Assembly: GCA_016218465.1 (NCBI GenBank)
Contig: JACREA010000236.1
Coordinates: 1 to 9,563 of the forward strand
Reading direction: 5' to 3'
Length of the DNA: 9,563 nucleotides
From: Nitrosomonadales bacterium
Lineage (GTDB): Bacteria > Pseudomonadota > Gammaproteobacteria > Burkholderiales > Gallionellaceae
Below the pieces are notes generated by a model. It was given only the letters and a program-made list of their open reading frames with translations. It had not been told where the DNA came from and did no database searches. The number at the start of each line of letters is the position of its first letter. The first letter of the stretch is position 1. Both the position numbers and the translations under genes were made by a program. Below are positions 1-4,847 of the stretch, one piece after another.

Positions 1-408
1 CGTCATCAGCAGCGCGAAGCTGACATAGGCGACGAGCCCGATGAGGAAGGTCGGCAGCGCAATCGCGAGGCTCGGCCCCATGCGCGTGGCAATCTCGTGC
101 CCGATGCTGCGCCCGTCGTCGGAGTAGCCGAAATCGAAGACGAACATGCTGGCGGATTTCTGCCAGAAAATCGTGTCGGTGATTTTGCCTGCGCCGCCGG
201 CCGCGCTGTTGACCAGCAGCGGCTTGTCGTAGCCGCGCTGCTGCTTCCACTTCTCGATGGCCTCGGGCGTGACGCGCTTGATGCCGAGCTGCATGCGCGC
301 CATGTCGTCCGGCGTATTCACCACGAAGAACAGCGCAAAGGTGAGCAGGTTCACCCCGATCAGAATCGGGAGGGTATACAGGATGCGGCGGATGAGATAT
401 GCAATCAT
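1..408 (-). CDS. Peptide-type ABC transporter permease, DppB/YejB-like (partial, N-terminal 136 residues)
   Basis: This is an inner-membrane permease subunit of a dipeptide/oligopeptide ABC importer. It would form half of the translocation channel, fed by a periplasmic binding protein. The protein begins MIAYLIRRILYTLPILIGVN, the usual N-terminus of DppB/OppB/YejB permeases: a short basic start, then a first membrane helix at about residues 9-31. A periplasmic stretch (about 32-110) includes the FDFGYSDDGRSIGHEI region that precedes helix 2, and helix 2 starts near residue 113. The frame is open to the left edge, so the transport domain with the EAA loop lies outside. The ATG at 408 is the only sensible start, although no good Shine-Dalgarno precedes it. 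Upstream on its strand lie plus-strand genes rather than its expected partner, the binding protein, which is at the other end of the window. The family is secure. DppB versus YejB type and the substrate cannot be decided. Confidence 0.9.
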   Translation of the reverse strand, partial: MIAYLIRRILYTLPILIGVNLLTFALFFVVNTPDDMARMQLGIKRVTPEAIEKWKQQRGYDKPLLVNSAAGGAGKITDTIFWQKSASMFVFDFGYSDDGRSIGHEIATRMGPSLAIALPTFLIGLVAYVSFALLMT

Positions 409-419
409 GGCTGGCCGCT

Positions 420-449
420 ATTGTACGGGCAAACAAGGATTGTTTTCAT
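420..449 (-). promoter_or_regulatory. Candidate sigma70 promoter for the permease
   Basis: Read on the minus strand, a good -10 hexamer TACAAT (420-425) lies 18 bp downstream of a weak -35 ATGAAA (444-449). It sits a few bases upstream of the permease ATG at 408, giving a very short leader. If real, it would give the permease its own promoter now that the binding-protein gene is not directly upstream. It is a match by eye only, and the -35 matches the consensus at four of six positions. Confidence 0.3.
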
Positions 450-477
450 TGCAGCCAGCATTGGGTAGACTGTAGCC

Positions 478-576
478 ATGTTCCATGCTGACCTGCTCGC
501 CGCCATCGACCTCCACAAGGTTAATTACCTTCTGATCGACGGCAAGCAATCGCATGTAATTTCGAACCGAAGCTAA
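478..576 (+). pseudogene. Possible N-terminal remnant of a nucleotidyltransferase (MNT/AbiEii-like) gene
   Basis: A 32-codon reading frame starts at ATG 478 and stops at TAA 574-576. Its central part, DLLAAIDLHKVNYLLIDG, resembles the first helix and strand of small bacterial nucleotidyltransferase-fold proteins, which typically read like DLLxALxxHxVxYLLVGG before the catalytic GS and DxD region. Here the similarity ends after LLIDG. The second glycine of the usual GG is missing and the frame closes 12 residues later, so no catalytic part exists. It lies between the divergent permease start and the DUF2461 gene, with no good ribosome binding site. It may be a truncated gene, a tiny leader peptide, or chance. 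Confidence 0.3.
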
Positions 577-599
577 CACAACGTCGGGAGGATATCGCC

Positions 600-1274
600 A
601 TGTTCAGCCCAGCCACCTTCAACTTTCTTGACGCCCTGCCAAGGAGCAACAACCGCCAGTGGTTCGAGGACAACAAGGCGGAATATGAAACCCTGATTCG
701 CCAGCCCGCGCTGGAATTCATCACCGCCATGGCGCCGCATCTCGCAAAGTTTGCCCCGAATTTCCGCGCCGAACCGAAGAAAGTCGGCGGATCGCTGATG
801 CGCATTTATCGCGACACGCGCTTCTCGCACAACAAGACGCCATACAAAACCAACATCGGCATTCAGTTCCGGCACACACTGGGCAAGGATATCCACGCGC
901 CCGGTTTCTATCTGCACATCGCCCCGGAAGAATGTTTCGTCGGCGCCGGATGCTGGCACCCCGAACCGGACGCCTTGGCGCAAATCCGCCAGCACGTTGC
1001 GGAGTATCCTGAACAATGGTTCGCCGCAAGAGACAACCGGAAATTCGCCTCACACTTCACCCTCGAAGGCGACTCACTCACCCGCCCGCCCAAAGGCTAT
1101 GCGGCAGACCATCCGGCGATTGCAGACTTGAAGCGCAAGGATTTCATCGGACTGTCCCCGCTTTCAAAAAAAGAAGTCATCGGAAACGATCTGGTGAAGA
1201 TTGCCAGTACCCGCTTCTCGGCAACCGTTCCCCTGATGAAATTCCTGTGCGATTCAATGAACGTGAAGCTGTGA
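600..1274 (+). CDS. DUF2461 / TIGR02453 family protein
   Basis: This 224-residue protein matches the usual length and key motifs of the DUF2461 (TIGR02453) family, whose biochemical function is not established. Visible signatures are NNRQWF near residues 17-22, the family hallmark RIYRDTRFSHNKTPYK at 68-83, the GFYLHI strand at 102-107, GAGCWHP at 115-121, and the lysine-rich LKRKDF at 177-182. There is no signal peptide or membrane segment, so it should be cytoplasmic. The start is supported by a strong Shine-Dalgarno, GGGAGG at 586-591, 8 nt before the ATG. The gene appears intact. It stands alone: a putative remnant lies upstream and a truncated oxidoreductase downstream. No function should be inferred from its neighbours. 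Confidence 0.92.
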   Translation: MFSPATFNFLDALPRSNNRQWFEDNKAEYETLIRQPALEFITAMAPHLAKFAPNFRAEPKKVGGSLMRIYRDTRFSHNKTPYKTNIGIQFRHTLGKDIHAPGFYLHIAPEECFVGAGCWHPEPDALAQIRQHVAEYPEQWFAARDNRKFASHFTLEGDSLTRPPKGYAADHPAIADLKRKDFIGLSPLSKKEVIGNDLVKIASTRFSATVPLMKFLCDSMNVKL

Positions 1275-1275
1275 A

Positions 1276-1303
1276 AGCAATTTGATCCACACCTCAATTT
1301 GCT
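1276..1303 (+). terminator. Imperfect inverted repeat just after the DUF2461 stop
   Basis: AGCAATTTGA (1276-1285) and TCAATTTGCT (1294-1303) form a 10-bp stem with one central mismatch and an 8-nt loop. It begins two bases after the stop codon. The stem is AT-rich and no T-tract follows, so it is a weak terminator candidate at best and may be chance. Confidence 0.2.
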
Positions 1304-1338
1304 ATGCCTCTTCCACATAAATTCAACAAACAATAATC

Positions 1339-1611
1339 ATGCACGCCTACTTCTGCGAAGGTGTGGCGGTAGGCGACCGCACCGCGCTGGCGCGCCTGGC
1401 CCCGAAATTCGGCATCGCCGAGAACGAGGCGCTGGCAATGCTGGAAAGCGACGCCTATTCCGAAGCGGTGCGCGCAGACGAAGCGCGCGCGGCAGCACTC
1501 GGCATTACCGGCGTACCGTTCTTCGTGTTAAATGAGAAGTCCGGCATATCCGGCGCGCAGCCGGTTGAGGCATTTGCCGAGGCGCTGCAACAGGCATGGG
1601 ATGATGCGTAG
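1339..1611 (+). pseudogene. C-terminal fragment of a FrnE/DsbA-family thiol oxidoreductase
   Basis: The 90-residue frame matches the C-terminal part of DsbA-family FrnE-like oxidoreductases. It has AYFCEGVAVGDRTALARLA, the helical region with SDAYSEAVRADEARAAALG (residues 37-55), the cis-proline loop GITGVPFFV (55-63), and the end motif SGAQPVEAFAEAL. Full-length members have about 210-230 residues, with a thioredoxin-fold CxxC or related active site near the N-terminus. That first half, about 125 residues, is absent. An in-frame TAA lies seven codons before the ATG, and the 64 bp between the DUF2461 stop and this start hold no recognisable N-terminal coding in any frame. No Shine-Dalgarno precedes the ATG. 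The gene therefore looks truncated by a deletion or recombination event, not frameshifted. A translated but inactive stub cannot be excluded. Confidence 0.8.
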
Positions 1612-1756
1612 CCATTCATGGCATTGCGAATTCACTGGCCACTAATGTAAAGGGCAATGATTGGATTGCCAAACGGAGAAGCGTGGCGGAGAATGCCAAC
1701 CCAGCAATCAGCGGGGGAGCTTGGCGCAGTTAATTCGCGATGAAGGACTGGAACCT

Positions 1757-2089
1757 ATGCCAATCGAAATAACTACCGAAGAGGATAGCGCCTTTGGAGT
1801 AAAGGCAGTAGCGTCTTGGCGCGTACGTGCGGTCAATGTACTGCCCGGCTATCTGCTTTCAATCACATGCAACGATGGCACAAGCGGCATCGTGGATATG
1901 TCGGCGCTGGTGAATAGTGCTTGTGCGGGAATTTTCGCGGCTCTCAAAAACGTTCAATTATTTCAGCAGGCCAACATCGAGCTTGGTGCGCTCACATGGC
2001 CGAATGGTGCAGACCTCGACCCGATGTGGATGCACGAGGAAGTCAGTAAAAACAAAACGTGGCCCCTGTTTAACTCGGCAAAACCATAA
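1757..2089 (+). CDS. DUF2442 domain-containing protein
   Basis: This small cytoplasmic protein of 110 residues carries a DUF2442 domain at about residues 24-93: AVNVLPGYLLSITCNDG, then GIVDMSALV, AGIFAALKNVQLFQQ, and the diagnostic LTWPNGADLDPMWMH at 79-93. DUF2442 proteins are often encoded next to DUF4160 proteins in toxin-antitoxin-like pairs, but their function is unproven and no DUF4160 gene is seen here. The frame is open back to an ATG at 1661. I chose 1757 because GAAGGA (1742-1747) sits 9 nt before it and because the extra 32 residues resemble nothing in the family. The stop overlaps the Shine-Dalgarno of the next gene, so the two are probably cotranscribed and translationally coupled. 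Confidence 0.8.
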   Translation: MPIEITTEEDSAFGVKAVASWRVRAVNVLPGYLLSITCNDGTSGIVDMSALVNSACAGIFAALKNVQLFQQANIELGALTWPNGADLDPMWMHEEVSKNKTWPLFNSAKP

Positions 2090-2099
2090 AGGACAGAAA

Positions 2100-2729
2100 A
2101 TGAAAATTACAGTGATAGGAGCAACGCGCGGGGTTGGACTGGCTCTGGTAAAAATGGCGCTGGAGCGTGGGCATGAAGTCACGGCGCTGTTGCGTGACCC
2201 GAAGAAAATGCCGCTTGCACATCCGAAGCTGAAAATATGTGTGGGTGACATTCTCAGTGCGTCCTCAATCGAAAAGGCGCTTGCAGGACAGGATGCCGTC
2301 TGCACAACCATAGGCGCCCCGCCATCTCGAAAACCAATGAATATTTTTTCGGAAGGTGCAAAAAATGTTCTCGCGGCGATGAAAGCAGTGCCCGACATCA
2401 AGTTGATTGCCGTGACAGGTATAGGTGCTGGCGATAGCCGGGGACACGGCGGCTTTCTCTACGACAAGATCATTCAGCCGCTGCTGCTCAAGACAATGTA
2501 TGAGGATAAAGACCGTGAGGAGGCTGTGCTGAAAGCCAGCTCAGCCAACTGGATGATTTTGCGTCCCGGCATGCTGACCAATGGCAAGTTCACCGGGAAA
2601 TATCGGGTATTGACTGATATGACGGGCGTTACGGCAGGAAAGATTTCACGCGAGGATGTAGCGGATTTTATTTTGCGGCAGTTTGAGCAGCCCAAGTATT
2701 TCAAACAGACGCCCTTGCTCACCTATTGA
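2100..2729 (+). CDS. NAD(P)H-binding atypical short-chain dehydrogenase family protein
   Basis: This 209-residue Rossmann-fold protein belongs to the NAD(P)H-binding group of atypical short-chain dehydrogenases (NmrA/biliverdin reductase B-like). The dinucleotide-binding loop GATRGVG is at residues 7-13, a strand ending VGDI at 48-51, the VTGIGAGDS strand and loop at 105-113, RPGMLTNG at 155-162, and ISREDVADF at 182-190. These are the landmarks of the family, and the length is normal. A classical YxxxK catalytic pair is not evident, as usual for this group, so a redox-sensing or reductase role is open. The frame extends upstream to 1917, but the true start is ATG 2100. It follows AAAGGA (2088-2093) by 6 nt and opens exactly on the Rossmann strand. 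That Shine-Dalgarno overlaps the DUF2442 stop. An attC-like site follows, so this gene could be integron-cassette cargo. Confidence 0.88.
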   Translation: MKITVIGATRGVGLALVKMALERGHEVTALLRDPKKMPLAHPKLKICVGDILSASSIEKALAGQDAVCTTIGAPPSRKPMNIFSEGAKNVLAAMKAVPDIKLIAVTGIGAGDSRGHGGFLYDKIIQPLLLKTMYEDKDREEAVLKASSANWMILRPGMLTNGKFTGKYRVLTDMTGVTAGKISREDVADFILRQFEQPKYFKQTPLLTY

Positions 2730-2730
2730 G

Positions 2731-2774
2731 CCATTTTCCTGGGTAGGTAATTTCTGGTCAGGTTGGGAAAATGG
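2731..2774. repeat. Inverted repeat after the NAD(P)H-binding gene
   Basis: CCATTTTCC (2731-2739) is perfectly complementary to GGAAAATGG (2766-2774), with a 26-nt spacer. The left arm starts two bases after the stop codon and the right arm abuts the attC-like site. It may act as a hairpin in the transcript or be part of the cassette end. The spacer is long for an intrinsic terminator, and no T-run follows. Confidence 0.4.
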
Positions 2775-2841
2775 GCGCTAACCCGGCAGTCGACGGGAGC
2801 TTCGCGATAAGGCCGCTCGCCCCATCACTTCTACGTTAGGC
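2775..2841 (+). other. Integron attC-like recombination site (orphan)
   Basis: The stretch has the layout of an integron cassette recombination site. The left core ends GCGCTAAC (2775-2782) and the right core is a perfect GTTAGGC (2835-2841, consensus GTTRRRY). Next to each core are about five non-complementary bases (CCGGC on the left, TCTAC on the right). Inside these, AGTCGACGGGAGC and GCTCGCCCCATCACT pair imperfectly with unpaired extra bases, as expected for L boxes with extrahelical bases. The middle is a variable loop. The total of about 67 bp is within the known attC range. By convention the cassette junction would lie between G2835 and T2836. The left core deviates from RYYYAAC at two positions. 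No integrase gene and no second attC is visible in the window, so this is an isolated site or a decayed relic. Confidence 0.6.
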
Positions 2842-2851
2842 AACCCACTTA

Positions 2852-2888
2852 GAAACCTCAGAAACCTCAGGGACAGACCACGGTTTTT
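2852..2888. repeat. Short tandem repeat and REP/RAYT-type end motif
   Basis: Two adjacent copies of GAAACCTCA (2852-2860 and 2861-2869) are followed by GGGACAGACCACGGTTTTT (2870-2888). Motifs like GGGACAGACCACG, seen in reverse as CGTGGTCTGTCCC, recur in proteobacterial genomes beside REP-associated tyrosine transposase (RAYT) genes. Only one copy is present and no transposase gene is near, so this would be a solitary end or remnant. The family link is from memory, not a search. Confidence 0.4.
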
Positions 2889-2912
2889 GCAAACTTAACA
2901 CACACCAACCTC

Positions 2913-3389
2913 ATGAATCCTGATCAAGCAACGGCACTCCGGGACATCCTGCAAACGCAGCAGATTGCCTCCTTGGGAACGCTTCACAAAGGTGAGCCGT
3001 TTGTTTCCATGGTGCCTTATGCAATTCTTCCCGACGGAGATGGATTCGTCATCCACGTGAGTCAGCTTGCGACGCACACGAAGGACATGTTGTTAAATCC
3101 AGGAGTGAGCCTCCTGGTTATAGCGCTTCCAAATTCTGAAGTACCCGCCCAGGCGACGGCCCGAGTGACCATTCAAGGTCAAGCCAGGCTATGCGCGGAT
3201 TCAACTCAAGGTTATGCGGAGGCAAAAACGGCTTACCTCTCGAGGTTCCCTCAAACCGCCAAAATGTTCAGCTTTGCTGATTTCTCGTTGTTCGTTATAC
3301 ATCCATCGTCTGCCCGCTTCGTGGGTGGATTTGCGCGAGCCACGACAATTGCGCCTGAGGTACTGGTAAACATCCTGTGCAAGAGATGA
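2913..3389 (+). CDS. Pyridoxamine 5'-phosphate oxidase-family (FMN-binding split barrel) protein
   Basis: This 158-residue cytoplasmic protein has the split-barrel fold of the PPOX-like family, most like the HugZ branch. The N-terminal helix and first strand read ALRDILQTQQIASLGTLH, followed by GEPFVSMVPYAILPDGDGF (27-45), HVSQLATHTKDML at 48-60 (the usual cofactor-side loop), LNPGVSLLVI at 61-70, and the C-terminal ARFVGGFARATTI at 134-146, typical of HugZ-like proteins. HugZ proteins of heme utilisation carry an additional C-terminal DUF2470 domain that is absent here, so a heme-oxygenase role should not be assumed. The likely cofactor is flavin (FMN). ATG 2913 fits the start of the family, but no clear Shine-Dalgarno is seen. 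It follows the attC-like site and the REP-type motif, with no partner gene beside it. Confidence 0.85.
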   Translation: MNPDQATALRDILQTQQIASLGTLHKGEPFVSMVPYAILPDGDGFVIHVSQLATHTKDMLLNPGVSLLVIALPNSEVPAQATARVTIQGQARLCADSTQGYAEAKTAYLSRFPQTAKMFSFADFSLFVIHPSSARFVGGFARATTIAPEVLVNILCKR

Positions 3390-3512
3390 AATGTCGCTAC
3401 CTGACAAAAGGATATGCCATTCCTAATATTGGACACGCTACACCAAATGCACCTGAGTCAAACCGTTTTAGCTCATGCAACATCTCCAAATGGTTTTACA
3501 CGCACCCTTTTG

Positions 3513-3555
3513 GCCTGAGATATTGAAAGGTGATTACCTTATGCAAGCCTCAGGC
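3513..3555. repeat. Nested two-stem hairpin element
   Basis: An outer 7-bp stem pairs GCCTGAG (3513-3519) with CTCAGGC (3549-3555). Inside it, separated by near-symmetric internal loops of 7 and 8 nt, is an inner 5-bp stem, AAGGT (3527-3531) with ACCTT (3536-3540), closed by a GATT tetraloop. The nesting is more orderly than a single chance repeat, but both stems are short and the function is unknown. Confidence 0.35.
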
Positions 3556-3639
3556 TTCGATGCCTCTGCCCGGACTGGAAAGTTGTCGCAAATTATGGAA
3601 TGCTCAATAATCTCAAATGTTCCATTAACGCATTACTGC

Positions 3640-3664
3640 GTCACCCCCGCTGCGCGGGAATGAC
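3640..3664. repeat. Short palindromic REP-like repeat
   Basis: GTCACCCCCGC (3640-3650), a 3-nt centre, and GCGGGAATGAC (3654-3664) form a palindrome. Read on the minus strand (GTCATTCCCGC... GCGGGGGTGAC), it folds as an 11-bp hairpin whose two non-Watson-Crick positions are both wobble pairs. GTCATTCCCGCG-type palindromes are common dispersed intergenic repeats in Beta- and Gammaproteobacteria. It lies upstream of the efflux operon and could also stop antisense transcription. Confidence 0.6.
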
Positions 3665-3735
3665 AAAGCTAACGAATTATCCTGATTAATATTAACGACA
3701 TGAAATTGATTCCCGAATCCACCAGAGCAACAAGC

Positions 3736-4842
3736 ATGAACAACAAATACAACCACCTTATTTTCAAAATCGCCTTGCCGGGATTGGCGCTGGCGAGCGG
3801 AGCGATTTTGCCAGCCGGCAGCAGCCAAGCCGAACCAGCCGCGACTGCGATTAGCCGGCCCGCGCTGACGGTGCGCACCACCACGCTGCGCGAGGACAAA
3901 TGGGCGCGCACGCTATCGGCGAACGGCAGCGTCATTCCGTGGCAGGAAGCTACGGTGGGAGCCGAGATTTCAGGTTTGCGCATCGCCGAAGTGAATGTGA
4001 GCGTGGGCGATCACGTGGAGCGTGGCGACGTGCTGGCCACGCTGGCGGCGGAAACCATACAGGCTGGCGAAGCCGAAGCGCTGGCCTCACTCAAGGAAAG
4101 TGAAGCGGTGCAAATTGACGCCAAGGCAAATGCCGAACGCGCCCGCAAGCTTAGCGCATCCGGATTCGTCAGCGACCAGCAGGCAACGCAATCCGCCACC
4201 AGCGAATTGACGGCGCAGGCGAAGGTGGAAGTGCAGCGCGCACGGCATCAATCCGCACTATTGCGCTTGTCGCAAACACGCATCGTGGCGCCCGATTCCG
4301 GCGTCATCTCGGCAGCAAATGCCAACGTGGGTTCCCTGTCTCAGCCCGGCGTGGAGCTGTTCCGGCTGATCCGCAAGGGGCGGCTGGAATGGCGTGCCGA
4401 TCTCACTGCGGAGGAGCTGATGCTGATTCGTAAAGGAATGGCTGCGGAAGTCGCAGTGGGTGAGGGCAACATCTTCAAGGGCACGGTGCGCGCGATTTCC
4501 CCATCGGTAAATCCGCAGACGCGTTACGGTTATGCGCTGGTCATGCTGCCGGAAAGCACAGGGATCGTTGCGGGGGCCTATGCGCGAGGCACTTTCGATG
4601 TCAGCGGCAGAAAGAAAACCCTGTTGTCGTTGCCGCAGTCTGCCGTGATGCAGCGCGGCAGCAAGACTTACGTGCTGATCGTCGGACCGGATAATCGTAT
4701 ACATGAGCGTGAGGTAACAATCGGACAGCGCAATGGCGATCGCATCGAGATCAGACAGGGGCTGAAAGAAAATGAGCAGGCCGTCGAAAGCGGCGGGCCG
4801 TTCCTGACTGAAGGCGATGTCGTTATGGTCGTAAAAGGTTAA
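3736..4842 (+). CDS. RND efflux pump periplasmic adaptor subunit (membrane fusion protein)
   Basis: This periplasmic adaptor links an inner-membrane RND pump to an outer-membrane channel. With the start at 3736 the protein has 368 residues and a clear signal peptide: a basic N-terminus with MNNKYN, a hydrophobic core at about 9-26, and probable cleavage after SSQA (residue 32). There is no lipobox cysteine. Domains in order are the first half of the lipoyl domain (about 70-105, with EISGLRIAEVNVSVGDHVERGDVL), an alpha-hairpin (about 106-180), the second lipoyl half (TRIVAPDSGVISAANANVGS, 181-200), a beta-barrel (about 205-290), and a membrane-proximal domain (about 292-368). An alternative ATG at 3700 adds 12 residues before the signal peptide and is less likely. 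Neither start has a good Shine-Dalgarno. The pump gene begins 5 bp after the stop, so the two form an operon. The substrate is not predictable. Confidence 0.92.
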   Translation: MNNKYNHLIFKIALPGLALASGAILPAGSSQAEPAATAISRPALTVRTTTLREDKWARTLSANGSVIPWQEATVGAEISGLRIAEVNVSVGDHVERGDVLATLAAETIQAGEAEALASLKESEAVQIDAKANAERARKLSASGFVSDQQATQSATSELTAQAKVEVQRARHQSALLRLSQTRIVAPDSGVISAANANVGSLSQPGVELFRLIRKGRLEWRADLTAEELMLIRKGMAAEVAVGEGNIFKGTVRAISPSVNPQTRYGYALVMLPESTGIVAGAYARGTFDVSGRKKTLLSLPQSAVMQRGSKTYVLIVGPDNRIHEREVTIGQRNGDRIEIRQGLKENEQAVESGGPFLTEGDVVMVVKG

Positions 4843-4847
4843 TCGCG

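Larger units (their letters stand above)
3390..3735. other. Non-coding accessory stretch
   Basis: The roughly 345 bases between the PPOX-like gene and the chosen adaptor start hold no convincing gene. The 62-codon frame at 3475-3663 has no recognisable similarity and runs through the palindromic repeat. The visible structure is the nested hairpin at 3513-3555 and the palindrome at 3640-3664. The last part, about 3661-3699, is AT-rich and probably holds the efflux operon promoter, but no hexamer pair with good spacing can be named. Confidence 0.6.

Noticed and set aside
97..468. 123-codon plus-strand frame over the permease
   Set aside because: It is the complement of a well-recognised permease N-terminus, with no domain of its own.
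1661..1756. N-terminal extension of the DUF2442 protein from ATG 1661
   Set aside because: It lacks a ribosome binding site and family similarity, while ATG 1757 has a well-placed GAAGGA.
3390..3660. A second attC after the PPOX-like gene, which would make it a cassette
   Set aside because: I found no GTTRRRY core paired with an inverse core in the stretch after the gene.
3661..3692. Promoter for the efflux operon (TGACAA at 3661-3666 and TAATAT at 3687-3692)
   Set aside because: The 20-bp spacing is too long for a confident call and other hexamer choices are no better, so it is left as an AT-rich region.
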